The notes under the pieces: model-generated
What the model saw: only the letters and a program-made list of their open reading frames with translations
Told to the model about the DNA's origin: nothing
Database searches by the model: none
Translations under genes and position numbers: made by a program
Shown: piece after piece, positions 8,918-17,485 of the stretch
Numbering within the stretch: the stretch's first letter is position 1
Layout of the letters: the number at the start of each line of letters is the position of its first letter
Assembly (NCBI RefSeq): GCF_029688865.1
Contig: NZ_JARUKV010000018.1
Span: forward strand, 1-64,000
DNA: 64,000 nt
DNA from: Natronococcus sp. A-GB7
Lineage (GTDB): Archaea > Halobacteriota > Halobacteria > Halobacteriales > Natrialbaceae
Reading direction: 5' to 3'

Positions 8918-10018
8918 TGGTGATTCCTGTGGGTGCGGCCCACATATTCATCTTCTAAAGAGTGTAATAAAGTCATGATTGAGACTCTCAAATACTGCCA
9001 CTGAACAAAGTATTTATTATCAAAGAACCCAGTAGGTTGTTGATCAAATCCTTCAAAACCTACACAGCTGCTACGCGAAAGAAGACACTTATCGGAAACA
9101 GCCGACACCCTCGACGAATAGACTCCCGTTCGGGACCACGTCTGTTTCGTACAGGATCTGGTTGTAGCCAGTCAAAAGGAACGTTTGACGCAATTTCGTC
9201 ACCATCTCCGAGTTCGGTTAGCGGTCCCGCAGGAACGTCCGCCGCTGTTTCATCTTCGGCCACTCATCCGGTGAACTCGAAATTACCTACACCCGGGATA
9301 TCTGGCGTATCAGATCCCTGATCTCCGCCTATCGAGTCATCGGCCACACCGATGAGCTCACGGTAGAAGGACACCGAAGGCGCCGCGAAAAACGTCACAA
9401 CACGCGGTGATTACGTCAACCCAACTGAGCCCAGGAGAGCGTGAATCAACTTCGGTGCGGGCGCTTGTTCACCTGGAGCAGGTGGGGATGGGAAGGCGAA
9501 CGACGCGGGATTACTCTGATCGGGCCGTCACTCAACTCTGACCAATTCACCACGTTCGCTTAACCAATAGTTGAGTGACTTAGCGGGTGGTCATTGGTTA
9601 ACTGCGACCGTCGAACCGCTCTCGATTCGAACCGAGCCGAATTTTACTGCGATCAGTCGGACGGCGACAGGAACCGACCGGCTGGTGCCGTTCGGACGGG
9701 CTCGAGTGCGGCGTGCACGGGGTTGTCGTCGGCCGTCGCCTCGAGATACGCGTTGTCCGTTTCCAGAACTCGTAGGTTGGCAGTCAGGAGAGGATCGGTG
9801 TTAGTCTTGGTAGGCACTCTCATTACTCTGCTCTATTCAGATAGTAAGTCAGCTTTATTAATATATTTGAACTTGTTCTGATAGAACAGTCCAAAGAGAG
9901 TATCGGTTGGACGAGTCGGTACCCCGAACGCCGTTGTTCCGCAGGACGAGAACCAAACCCCCGCTCGGTACTGCCGCAACGACAACACGTATTGACTGTC
10001 CCGCGTCCAGTACGGACC
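8918..10018. other. 1.1 kb gene-poor region with degenerate coding traces
   Basis: No intact gene is convincing. On the minus strand two adjacent pieces in the same frame, about 9266-9404 (reading RVVTFFAAPSVSFYREL...FEFTG, then a stop) and 9060-9263 (GTG start, AEDETAADVPAGPLTELGDGDE), have haloarchaeal acidic composition and may be one decayed gene. The DNA near 8930-9070 and 9840-9900 is AT-rich. Inverted repeats occur at 9528-9600. This looks like an old insertion or deletion scar between the M14 genes and the oxidoreductase. Confidence 0.5.
9528..9578. repeat. 10-bp perfect inverted repeat
   Basis: TCACTCAACT at 9528-9537 is exactly matched in inverted orientation by AGTTGAGTGA at 9569-9578. 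A second interlocking pair is TAACCAAT at 9561-9568 and ATTGGTTA at 9593-9600. Two overlapping inverted repeats in 73 bases suggest a mobile-element end or a compound operator. Confidence 0.55.
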
Positions 10019-11077
10019 ATGACTACCGGAAGCGAGGAACAGATCGATACTCCCGACACGACCGAGCCGCTTCGAGTCGGCGTCGTCGGCGGCGGATTCA
10101 TCGGAACGACGGTCGGCGGGCAGTTCCGCGAGCACGACGGCGCTCGCGTCGCCGCGCTCGCCGACGTCGACGAGACCGTCCTCGAGGAGGCCGGCGCCGA
10201 GCTGGGTGTCGACACCGACGCCCGGTACACGGAGTACGAGACGATGCTCGAGGCCGAACCTCTCGACGCCGTACTGATCGGAACGCCGCATACGCTTCAC
10301 TACGAGCAGGTGCTCGCGGCGATCGACCGCGACCTTCACGTGCTCTGTGACAAACCGCTGACGACCGATCTCGAGCGGGCGCGGGAACTCGTCGAGCTCG
10401 ACCGCGAGCGCGAGGAGGTGTTGATGGTCGGCTACCAGCGCCACCTCTACGAGGCGTTTCGCAGGGCCCGCGAGCTGTGGGCGACGGAGGGACGCGAGCC
10501 GAGCTGGATCACGGCCGAGGTCGGGCAGGACTGGGTCGACCGCTTCGAGGGGACGTGGCGACGGGATCCGGATCTCTCCGGCGGCGGCTACCTGTACGAT
10601 ACCGGAAGCCACCTGCTCGACTGCGTCCTCTGGAGTACCGGGCTCACCCCCGAAGCGGTCTCGGCGAGCATGAACTTCGTCGACGACGAGCGACGCGTCG
10701 ACGGTCGCGCGACCGTCACGATCCGATTCACGAACGGTGCGACGGCGTCGTTCTCGATGTCCGGCGAGGTGCCGTGCATGCGCGAACACGTCCGAATGTG
10801 GGACCGAGAGGGTGCCGTCGCCCTCGACAGCCGGGACTGGGAGTCGAGCGAGTACGTCGAGGTCGACGCGGACAGCGGCGAGTACCGGCCTCGGCTGCGG
10901 ACCGAGGGCAGACAGACGAAAGCCGATGCGTTCGTCGAGGCGATCAGGACCGGGAGCGAACCGCCCGCGACCGCGCTCGACGGCCTGCGGGTGACGGCCG
11001 TCACCGAGGCGGCCTACGAGTCCGCCCGAGGCGACGGCTCGTTCGTCGCCGTCGCCCCCGACGACACCTCTCGGTAG
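10019..11077 (+). CDS. Gfo/Idh/MocA family oxidoreductase
   Basis: A 352-residue NAD(P)-dependent dehydrogenase. The Rossmann dinucleotide motif RVGVVGGGFIG is at 19-29, preceded by an 18-residue acidic extension. The family EKP motif appears as CDKPLT at about 109-114, keeping the lysine and proline. The C-terminal alpha/beta domain includes GGGYLYDTGSHLLDC near residue 190 and the conserved DTGSH histidine, fitting sugar or inositol dehydrogenases. The ATG at 10019 is taken because upstream in-frame codons lack coding character. It stands alone, so the substrate cannot be inferred. Confidence 0.85.
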   Translation: MTTGSEEQIDTPDTTEPLRVGVVGGGFIGTTVGGQFREHDGARVAALADVDETVLEEAGAELGVDTDARYTEYETMLEAEPLDAVLIGTPHTLHYEQVLAAIDRDLHVLCDKPLTTDLERARELVELDREREEVLMVGYQRHLYEAFRRARELWATEGREPSWITAEVGQDWVDRFEGTWRRDPDLSGGGYLYDTGSHLLDCVLWSTGLTPEAVSASMNFVDDERRVDGRATVTIRFTNGATASFSMSGEVPCMREHVRMWDREGAVALDSRDWESSEYVEVDADSGEYRPRLRTEGRQTKADAFVEAIRTGSEPPATALDGLRVTAVTEAAYESARGDGSFVAVAPDDTSR

Positions 11078-11186
11078 TGCCGCTCGCGGAGAAGCCGAGG
11101 CGCTCGAGCACCGACCCCTCGCCGAGTTGAAAGCGAGCGACGTGGGGTATCTCAATCCCTAAATACGGCGAGCCGCGGGTGGAGGT

Positions 11187-11822
11187 ATGGAACGGATCCC
11201 CGATCTCGAGCGACGCCGATTCCTTCAGACGGCGGCGGGCGCGCTCGTCGTCGGCGCGGCCGGCTGTGCGGACACAGAGGACGACGATTCCCACCCACAG
11301 CTCGAGGAACTCGATATGAACGCCCTCCGTGAGACGGTCGCCGAGCAGTCCGAAGCCCCCGACGACGCGGTGACGCTGGGGGTTGGGTTCGCCGACGAGA
11401 ACCTCCCGATGACGAGCGAGCTGTACGAGCCGAATCCGGACGCCGAGATCAGCGATACCGAGCAGTACGACACCCAGGAACTCGAGGACGTCGACCTCGT
11501 CGCCGATCCGGTCGAGGAGCTGCCGACCCTCGACACCGACGAGATCACGCTGTACGCCCTCGAGCTGGCGCCGGGGGAAACCCGGACGATGGCGCTGGTC
11601 GTCCGGGGCGACGAGGACGTGGCTTTCGACGCTCACCAACCCGAGGGGGAGCCCTACGATATCGACAGCGGGCTGGTGCTCAACTGCTACTGTATCGACG
11701 AGGTGTGGAACGCGCCCGCGGAAGGAACCTGGACTCGAGTGATCGAGGTCGGCCTCGAGGAGGATCTCGAGGATCCCGAGTCGGGCGCGATGGTGTACGG
11801 CGTCTTCGACGGCGAGGAGTAA
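11187..11822 (+). CDS. Tat lipoprotein of unknown function
   Basis: A 211-residue exported protein. The N-terminus ERRRFLQTAAGALVVGAAGC combines a twin-arginine motif with a lipobox at Cys27, so the mature protein should be lipid-anchored outside the cytoplasmic membrane. The mature part is acidic. Its second half (ITLYALELAPGETRTMALVV... LVLNCYCIDEVWNAPAEGTWTRVIEVGL) looks like a beta-sandwich, with an unusual CYC pair near residue 170 that might bind a metal or form a disulfide. Relatives are likely hypothetical haloarchaeal lipoproteins. No operon partner is evident. Confidence 0.7.
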   Translation: MERIPDLERRRFLQTAAGALVVGAAGCADTEDDDSHPQLEELDMNALRETVAEQSEAPDDAVTLGVGFADENLPMTSELYEPNPDAEISDTEQYDTQELEDVDLVADPVEELPTLDTDEITLYALELAPGETRTMALVVRGDEDVAFDAHQPEGEPYDIDSGLVLNCYCIDEVWNAPAEGTWTRVIEVGLEEDLEDPESGAMVYGVFDGEE

Positions 11823-11846
11823 GCAGCTCCCGGTCGCCGATCCACC

Positions 11847-12470
11847 TCACTCGGGCGCGTCCTCGATCAGGACGACGGCCTCGCCGTCGACCACGCGCTC
11901 GCCCTCGGAGTCGACGGTCGTCCGCAGTCGGTACCGGTCCCCACCGAGTTCCTCGATGATCTCGCAGTCGGCGATGATCGTCGAGCCGATCTCGACGGGA
12001 CCCTGGAACTCGAGGTCCTGGGAGAGATACACCGTCAGCCCCGGAAACCGCGCGAGGGCCGCGCTGATGGCGCCGGCGACGAGCGTGCCGTGGACGATCG
12101 AGCCGCCAAAGCGGGTGTCCTCGGCGAAATCGTTCTCGAGGTGGAGTCGGTTCGTGTCGCCCGAGACCTGGGCGAAGGCGGCGACGTCCGCGTCCTCGAC
12201 CGATTTGGTAAACCGGACGGCGTCGCCGACCGAGAGCTCCTCGAGGCTGTCCGTCGAGCGTTCGGTCGTCCAGTCGACGTCCCCGTAGGTGACCTCCGGA
12301 ACCGTCGGGTCGACCCTGGTCGCCTCGCTCGAGGACTGCAGCCCCATCGCGGCCAGCATCGCGCTGTTCGCCTCGGCGTAGCTGTTGAGCACGTGCTGTG
12401 AGATCGTCGCCCAGCGTTCGGGGCCCGGTACGATGTCGGCGGCGTCCGTTGGTATCGTGTTCGAACTCAT
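11847..12470 (-). CDS. MaoC-family (R)-enoyl-CoA hydratase
   Basis: A 207-residue hot-dog-fold hydratase with an N-terminal helical extension of about 75 residues (RWATISQHVLNSYAEANSAMLAAMGL). The MaoC active-site segment FAQVSGDTNRLHLENDFAEDTRFGG carries the catalytic Asp and His of the hydratase-2 motif, although the usual Pro before Leu-His is Arg. The expected reaction is hydration of trans-2-enoyl-CoA to (R)-3-hydroxyacyl-CoA, as in PhaJ proteins that feed polyhydroxyalkanoate synthesis. The start at 12470 opens with MSSNTIPTDAADIV, in keeping with acidic haloarchaeal N-termini. No PHA synthase lies in the window, so a PHA role is inferred only. Confidence 0.78.
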   Translation of the reverse strand: MSSNTIPTDAADIVPGPERWATISQHVLNSYAEANSAMLAAMGLQSSSEATRVDPTVPEVTYGDVDWTTERSTDSLEELSVGDAVRFTKSVEDADVAAFAQVSGDTNRLHLENDFAEDTRFGGSIVHGTLVAGAISAALARFPGLTVYLSQDLEFQGPVEIGSTIIADCEIIEELGGDRYRLRTTVDSEGERVVDGEAVVLIEDAPE

Positions 12471-12559
12471 AGGTAGTAGCTGGAACCGATCGTGATCGAC
12501 TATGAGTAGGAGTCGCATCCTCTTGATGACATCGCTACCTCCATCGATCCGTGACCGTC

Positions 12560-13387
12560 TTAGACGTGCACTCGTCGCTCGAGGAACTGGGTTACGGCCT
12601 CGTTGAACGCCGTCGGGCGGTCCTGGTTGACGAGGTGGCCGGAGTCGGCCAGCTCGAGCCACGCGCCGTCGTCGACCTCGCCGGCGATCGTCCGACCCTG
12701 TCGTTTCACGGGCGGCGCCTCCTGGTCACCGTGGACGACCAGCGTCGGCGTCTCGACGTGGCTCAGTTCGGGCGGGTCGAACCGGTAGAGCGCGTCGAAG
12801 ATCTTCCGGTACTCCTCGTCGTCGACCTCACCGACGGCGTCCATCGCCATCGATCGGACCTCGGGATCGACCGAGAGCCACCGCTGGCCCGTCGTCGCCT
12901 GGATCGAGGTCAGCATCGACCGAAACGTCGCCTCGGGCCCGGTCATCGACAGCGACGCGGACAGGGCAGGCATCGGCGACAGGAACGATTTCGCCCCCAT
13001 CGGTAGCTCGACGGGCGGCATCGATCTGACGGCCCCGCCGAGGATCGCCCCCGCCGCGCGGTCGGGGTGGCGACCGAGGTAGTTCTGGACGACCATCGAC
13101 CCCAGCGAGAGGCCACACAGCACCGGGTTCTCGAGTGCGAGGTGGTCGAGCAGCTCCTCGAGATCGTCGGTGAAGAGATCGATCGAGTACTCGTCGGCGT
13201 CGGTCGCGCCCGTGTTCCCGTGGCCGCGCACGTCGAGGGTGACGGGTTGGTGTGTCGATTCGAACCGGTCGACCTGGGGACCCCAGGCGCGACCGTTCTG
13301 CCAGCCGCCGTGGACGAAAACAAGCGGCGAGCCGTCGCCGCGCGCGTCGTACCAGAGCGAGCCATCGTCAAGCGAGAGTTCTGCCAT
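12560..13387 (-). CDS. Alpha/beta hydrolase
   Basis: A 275-residue soluble hydrolase. The oxyanion-hole segment FVHGGW is at 24-29, and the nucleophile elbow GLSLGS has Ser94. The acid is probably the Asp of VVHGDQEAP near 222, and the catalytic His lies in DSGHLVNQDRP near 247. The helical lid between about 130 and 200 is typical of esterases, haloperoxidase-like enzymes and enol-lactonases. The ATG at 13387 was chosen over one at 13441 because the fold begins right after it. It lies 89 bases upstream of the MaoC gene on the same strand. Its substrate is unknown. Confidence 0.82.
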   Translation of the reverse strand: MAELSLDDGSLWYDARGDGSPLVFVHGGWQNGRAWGPQVDRFESTHQPVTLDVRGHGNTGATDADEYSIDLFTDDLEELLDHLALENPVLCGLSLGSMVVQNYLGRHPDRAAGAILGGAVRSMPPVELPMGAKSFLSPMPALSASLSMTGPEATFRSMLTSIQATTGQRWLSVDPEVRSMAMDAVGEVDDEEYRKIFDALYRFDPPELSHVETPTLVVHGDQEAPPVKRQGRTIAGEVDDGAWLELADSGHLVNQDRPTAFNEAVTQFLERRVHV

Positions 13388-13521
13388 ACCTCCGTCTGGG
13401 ACCGCTCGGTAATAGATCCCCGGCTGGCGTTCGCGGCCCACCCGGGCGGTCTGTTGTCCCGATTACCCGGGGTGACCGCAGGACGGCTCGTGGTCTTCGG
13501 AACTAACGACGAGAGTCCGTC

Positions 13522-15105
13522 TCAGTCGCCGTCTCGGCTCGAGCCGATCCAGCGGTCCCAGGCGGAGTCGAACTCCGACTCGTCCTCGGTGAGTCGCTCC
13601 CATTGGGCCAGCCCGCGTTCCTCGCGGGTGCCGGGGATCGTGTTGTCGAGGACGAGCGCGGCTAGCCCGCCGACGGCCATCCCCGTCGAGCCGATGATGA
13701 ACACCGAGTCCGCAAGCGCCTGGGCGATCGCCTCGATCCAGACCGCAACCGCGGTGCCGGCGATCGGCTCGGCCTCGACCAGCGGTGCGATCGTCGCCGC
13801 CAGCTCGATCGCCTCTCGGAACGCGATCGGATCGGCGAAGTTGGCCATGTACTCCGGCACCGCCAGGCCGACGAACAGCGCGAAGCCGACGACGAACACG
13901 TTCCTCGAGGAATCGAGGTCGACGTGTTTCAGATTCGAGATCCCGACGGCGACGATCTGGGCGAACATCGCGACGAACAGGCCGCCGACGATCGGGTCGG
14001 GGATGGTCGCGATCAGCTGGCCGAAGTAGCCGATGAAGCCGGCGACCAGCATAACCGCGGCGCCGATCTGGACGACGTACCGCGAGGCGACGCCAGTGAG
14101 TCCGATCGCACCGATGTTCTCGGAGTAGGAGGTCGACCCGCCCGTCCCCATCACGCCCGAGAAGACGTTCATCAGCCCCTCCATCCCGATCCCGTGGTTG
14201 ATCCGTCGCTCGCTCGGCGCTGCCGAACCGGTCAGGTTCGCAACGGCATAGTAGTCGCCGATGCTCTCGACGATCGAGGCGAGGACGCCGGCGAACATCC
14301 CGACGACGAACGCGGTCGTGAACTCCGGAACGCCCCACTGCAGCGGGTGGATCGGCAACAGGGGTTCGACGTTGGTAACGTCTCCGAGCGGGACGTGACC
14401 CGGGTGACCCCCGCCGAAGACGCCCGCAACCGAGAGGACCGCGGCGGCGATCCAGGCGATCCCGATCGCCAGCAGGACCGGATACAGTCTGAACGCCCGG
14501 TGTCTGAGCTCGAGATACTGCGAGAACAGCAGGATCAGCCCCAGCGTGAGCCCGAGTAGCAGCCAGCTCTGGTCGGTACCGGTGATCTGGCCGGCGTCGA
14601 ACAGCGCCAGGCCGATCAGGGCGATCGTCGGCGCGATGACGACCGGTGAGAGGAATCGGCGGAGTTTGCCCACCAGTCCGAAGTACCCCATCGCGACCTG
14701 GACCGCCGCGGCGACGATGATCGCGCCCTGGAGCTGGACCAGTGCGGCCTGCCAGTCGGGCTGGCCCTGGACGCCGCCCGCCGTCACGACGGCGATGATC
14801 GCCAGTGCGGGTGCGAGCATCGAAAACGGTGCGCCCTGAACGATCGGATACCGGTTCCCGAAGGTCGTCTGGGCCAGCGTCGCGATCCCCGAGACGACGA
14901 AGAACGTGCCGATGAACTGGGCCGTGACGTCGCCGGGCATCCCCATCGCGTCGGCCAGAATCAGCGGCACCGCGATGTTGGCTCCGACCATCGTCAGGTA
15001 GTGCTGGATCCCGAGCACCGTCGACTCGCCCAGCGGCGGCCGGTCCTCGATCCCGTACTCGATCCCCTCGGCTTCCTCCCTGCCAGTCGTATCGTCCCCC
15101 GTCAT
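13522..15105 (-). CDS. NCS2-family uracil/xanthine permease
   Basis: A 527-residue integral membrane transporter with about 12-14 hydrophobic helices and an acidic N-terminus facing the cytoplasm. Family marks are GIQHYLTMVGANIAVPLIL near residues 32-50, QGAPFSML near 110, and the NCS2 signature ENIGAIGLTG after the GTGGSTSY motif near 315-335. It should import a nucleobase with protons or sodium. Xanthine/uric acid versus uracil specificity cannot be set by eye. No purine or pyrimidine salvage gene is adjacent. Confidence 0.88.
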   Translation of the reverse strand: MTGDDTTGREEAEGIEYGIEDRPPLGESTVLGIQHYLTMVGANIAVPLILADAMGMPGDVTAQFIGTFFVVSGIATLAQTTFGNRYPIVQGAPFSMLAPALAIIAVVTAGGVQGQPDWQAALVQLQGAIIVAAAVQVAMGYFGLVGKLRRFLSPVVIAPTIALIGLALFDAGQITGTDQSWLLLGLTLGLILLFSQYLELRHRAFRLYPVLLAIGIAWIAAAVLSVAGVFGGGHPGHVPLGDVTNVEPLLPIHPLQWGVPEFTTAFVVGMFAGVLASIVESIGDYYAVANLTGSAAPSERRINHGIGMEGLMNVFSGVMGTGGSTSYSENIGAIGLTGVASRYVVQIGAAVMLVAGFIGYFGQLIATIPDPIVGGLFVAMFAQIVAVGISNLKHVDLDSSRNVFVVGFALFVGLAVPEYMANFADPIAFREAIELAATIAPLVEAEPIAGTAVAVWIEAIAQALADSVFIIGSTGMAVGGLAALVLDNTIPGTREERGLAQWERLTEDESEFDSAWDRWIGSSRDGD

Positions 15106-15240
15106 CCCTCTCTGATAGCATAAGGAGAGAGCCCGCTCAAATGCGTACTGATCCGTCCCGGCCCGGAGTTCGCGACCCTCCTCGAGTGCGAGACGCCGTT
15201 CAGCGTGGCGACCGTGGCGTCGCTCGTCGGCTCCCCTCGC

Positions 15241-15471
15241 TTACTCCTCGGCGATCGGTTCGACCCGGAACACGTAGTCGTCGTACGCCCCGCCGAGGTT
15301 CGCCGGACTCTCCTCGTCGGTGTGATCCCGACAGAGGGCCGCCTCGGCCTCGACCGCGCCCTTCCCGGTCTCCTCCTGGTAGCGCTCGAGGACGACGAAC
15401 GCCGCGGGTTCCTCGCAGCCGCGTCGGTGACAGTTCGGCGTCGAACCGGTTGCTAGGCTTTCGTCACTCAT
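15241..15471 (-). CDS. Small Cys-rich haloarchaeal protein
   Basis: A 76-residue acidic protein. Cysteines in CHRRGC near the N-terminus and CRDH near residue 53 give a C-x4-C...C-x2-H arrangement that may bind zinc. The C-terminus (YDDYVFRVEPIAEE) is beta-like. The start at 15471 (MSDESLATG) is the better of two candidates; the upstream one adds nine non-acidic residues. It lies 84 bases after a 54-residue gene on the same strand and before the NCS2 permease. Function unknown. Confidence 0.62.
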   Translation of the reverse strand: MSDESLATGSTPNCHRRGCEEPAAFVVLERYQEETGKGAVEAEAALCRDHTDEESPANLGGAYDDYVFRVEPIAEE

Positions 15472-15555
15472 ACCGTAGCCCTGGAGAAGAATCCTCATAA
15501 CGCTGTGGTTGCCGTGCGGACGGCAGATCTCGGACCGAGTGGTCGGACGGCTCCG

Positions 15556-15720
15556 CTACTCGTCTCGCTCCTGCTCGCGAAGGACCGTCGAGACGGTGTC
15601 CGAGACGTCCTCGATGACGGTGGCGTTCGTCTTGCGAAGGTCGCCGTCCTGTGCCTCGCTGCGGTGTCGAATCGCCTCTCGAAGGTGGTGCTCGGTCGGT
15701 TGTTCGTTCTCTTCGGTCAT
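15556..15720 (-). CDS. 54-residue acidic helical protein
   Basis: A short open frame starting MTEENEQPTEHHLREAIRHR and ending REQERDE. The composition is strongly haloarchaeal (Glu/Asp-rich, GC-ending codons), and residues 10-52 predict two amphipathic helices, which supports a real gene despite its size. The TnpB element ends about 35 bases before its ATG, so the insertion has probably replaced or altered its native promoter, and element transcription could run into it. It is followed on the same strand by the Cys-rich small gene. Function unknown. Confidence 0.55.
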   Translation of the reverse strand: MTEENEQPTEHHLREAIRHRSEAQDGDLRKTNATVIEDVSDTVSTVLREQERDE

Positions 15721-15762
15721 GGGGACCAGCGGCGAACGTAGGGCCGTGTGCCTGGTGAACTA

Positions 15763-15812
15763 CCCCACCCTACTCGCTCACCGCTGACGCGGTTCGCTCC
15801 TTGAGGGTGGGG
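15763..15812 (-). ncRNA. Putative omega RNA (reRNA) scaffold hairpin at the 3' end of tnpB
   Basis: A 9-bp perfect stem (15763-15771 with 15804-15812) encloses a second perfect hairpin ACCGC-TGAC-GCGGT (15780-15793). It overlaps the last codons of tnpB, where guide RNAs of TnpB are known to be processed. The guide would lie just beyond, on the minus strand from about 15754 downward. RNA identity is inferred from position and structure. Confidence 0.55.
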
Positions 15813-16999
15813 CTTCCTGTCTCCACGACGCGCTTTGCAGATACAGGTGTATCCGAAGGGAGCGCAGTCTCCACAGGCGTTGATTCGGAGTGTCCCACTC
15901 CTACTTCTTCGAGACCGCGAGAAAGGATGTTCCACGACGCATTCGCGTCTCTGTTCGCTTCAAATCCACACGAGGGGCACGAGTGTTCGCGGACCCACAG
16001 CGGTTTGTCCGTCCCCGTTCCGCACGACGCACACTCTTTGGTCGTGCCTCGAGGGTCGACGGCGACGAAAAGTGTTCCTTCGCGTTCACACTTGTATTCG
16101 AGCATTCGGAGGAACGTTCCCCACGAGGCTCCGGCACGGTTTCGAGAGTTGCCCGGTAGTTCGACCAGCCCTTTCGCGTCCAAGTCCTCGACGGCCACCA
16201 AGTCGTACTCGCGGGCGTAGTAGTTCGACAACTTGTGGAGGAAATCTCGACGTTTACGTTTCAGGTCGGCGTGGCGTCGGGCGACCGTCTTGCGCTGTTG
16301 TTCCCAGTTGTTCGAGCCGTGTGCCTTCCGTGAGAGGTTGCGCTGTGCGCGTTCCAATCGTTCGCGCTCGTCGGAGAAGTCTGGCGACTCGACAGCGGTT
16401 CCGTCCATATCATGTGCGTACTTCAGGATACCAACGTCAATTCCGACGACTCGCACTGGATTCTCCGGCTTCTCGGGAGTGTCTTTATCGACGTCGATAC
16501 CGAAGGTAGCGAACCACTCGCCCGTGGGTTCCTGTTTGACCGTGACCTGTTTGATGCTCGCGTTCTCGGGGATGTCTCGATGGAGGTGAATCGGAATCTC
16601 ACCGATTTTGCTCAACCACAGCATAGGCCGACCACTCGTATTCTTGAGTTTGAAGCCGGACTGGTTGTAGGTGAGCGAGCGATACTCCCGAGGTGGTTTC
16701 CACTTGAGCATCCCTACGGCGCGTCCGTTCTCCTTCTGTGCTTTGAGCGTGGAGAGATTGTCGTAGACGCGCTTGACGACCATCTGCAACACTTTCGAGT
16801 GAACATCGTTCAGGTCACTCCACCACGATTTGAGGGCGGGGATCGTTCCCTGTACCTTGTAACGTGCTGGAATCTCGTCTGCTTCGTTGAGTTTGTAGAG
16901 GACGTGATTATAGAGTTGCCTACAAGTATCGACATGATGCAGAAGCGTCTCGGTGAGGGCTTCCGGTGGGTCGAGTCGATACTTGTAGTTGTAGTGCAT
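15770..16999 (-). CDS. tnpB: TnpB RNA-guided nuclease
   Basis: A complete 409-residue IS605-family TnpB. The N-terminal helical/WED part begins HYNYKYRLDP. The RuvC-like catalytic residues are all present: D188 (VVGIDVGI), E271 (LVAVEDLD) and D351 (EANRDANASWN). The zinc ribbon has C323-x2-C326 and C341-x2-C344. TnpB proteins cut DNA next to a short target-adjacent motif, guided by an RNA made from the element's right end. The start codon directly abuts the stop of the small ORF upstream (TAG then ATG), so translation is probably coupled. No frameshift or missing residue is seen, so it should be active. Confidence 0.93.
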   Translation of the reverse strand: MHYNYKYRLDPPEALTETLLHHVDTCRQLYNHVLYKLNEADEIPARYKVQGTIPALKSWWSDLNDVHSKVLQMVVKRVYDNLSTLKAQKENGRAVGMLKWKPPREYRSLTYNQSGFKLKNTSGRPMLWLSKIGEIPIHLHRDIPENASIKQVTVKQEPTGEWFATFGIDVDKDTPEKPENPVRVVGIDVGILKYAHDMDGTAVESPDFSDERERLERAQRNLSRKAHGSNNWEQQRKTVARRHADLKRKRRDFLHKLSNYYAREYDLVAVEDLDAKGLVELPGNSRNRAGASWGTFLRMLEYKCEREGTLFVAVDPRGTTKECASCGTGTDKPLWVREHSCPSCGFEANRDANASWNILSRGLEEVGVGHSESTPVETALPSDTPVSAKRVVETGSPTLKERTASAVSE

Positions 17000-17125
17000 C
17001 TATGACTCTCGTTCCTCGATAAGTTCGTCCAATTTCTCTTGAACGAACGAGGAAAGGTTCAGGTGATTGTCCTGAATCCACTCCTCTTGGTCATCGCGGA
17101 TGGAGATGTTTTTGCGAGTCGCCAC
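17000..17125 (-). CDS. 41-residue ribbon-helix-helix-like protein of the TnpB element
   Basis: A GTG-started frame reading ATRKNISIRDDQEEWIQDN, then HLNLSSFVQEKLDELIEERES. A basic strand, a turn and two amphipathic helices match the CopG/Arc ribbon-helix-helix pattern. The stop codon directly adjoins the tnpB start. A TATA-like box at 17148-17155 lies 23-30 bases before the GTG, as expected for a leaderless transcript, and this decides the start. Such a protein could repress the element promoter. Similar short ORFs beside haloarchaeal tnpB genes are easily missed by length filters. Confidence 0.7.
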   Translation of the reverse strand: MATRKNISIRDDQEEWIQDNHLNLSSFVQEKLDELIEERES

Positions 17126-17147
17126 AACACATCATACACAAACTACA

Positions 17148-17155
17148 CAAATAAG
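17148..17155 (-). promoter_or_regulatory. TATA-like box for the RHH-tnpB pair
   Basis: On the minus strand it reads CTTATTTG, 23-30 bases before the GTG of the small RHH-like gene. It is the only AT-rich octamer in the correct window. Confidence 0.55.
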
Positions 17156-17223
17156 AGTTGTGATTGCGTGGGCCTGTGGGCCGATCGTCGCGGAGTGTTT
17201 GGGGGACGATGACGGCGCTGTAT

Positions 17224-17282
17224 CCCCTCCCTACTGCGCTACTCGGTCGCTTCGCTCCCTGTGTTGCTCCTTGAGGAAGGGG
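17224..17282. repeat. Left-end hairpin of the TnpB element
   Basis: CCCCTCC (17224-17230) can pair with GGAAGGGG (17275-17282) with one bulge. The region repeats elements of the right end (CTACT, GCTCCTTGAGG, GGGG), as expected of subterminal hairpins in this transposon family. Confidence 0.55.
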
Positions 17283-17485
17283 ACTTAGCGCCTGAATACA
17301 GTTAACTTCGTCGGCGATGCTCGCTCGCTCGAGCGGGTTTCGGTCCCAATCGAGCGCGTCTTACCCTCGACCGGGCGCGACAGCCCCTCGAGTCCCCGAC
17401 GGGGCGACGACCGCTGTTCTCCGAACGGGACGCCGTCGTCGGCTGCACCGACGGATTCAAGTCCGATTGTGCTAACGCAACCACA

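Larger units (their letters stand above)
15755..17296 (-). mobile_element. IS605/IS1341-type element carrying TnpB
   Basis: A single-gene-type transposon. It holds tnpB plus a 41-residue upstream ORF but no TnpA transposase. Both ends contain similar hairpins: 15763-15812 (CCCCACCCT ... AGGGTGGGG) and 17224-17282 (CCCCTCC ... GGAAGGGG). These share the core CTACT...GCTCCTTGAGG. Boundaries are my estimate: on the minus strand TTCAG at 17296-17292 would precede the left end, and TTCAC at 15759-15755 would close the right end. Without TnpA it would need help from elsewhere to move. Confidence 0.7.

Noticed and set aside
17126-17485. Possible cobalamin riboswitch before cbiA
   Set aside because: I could not find a B12-box-like core, and most of the space is the transposon end.
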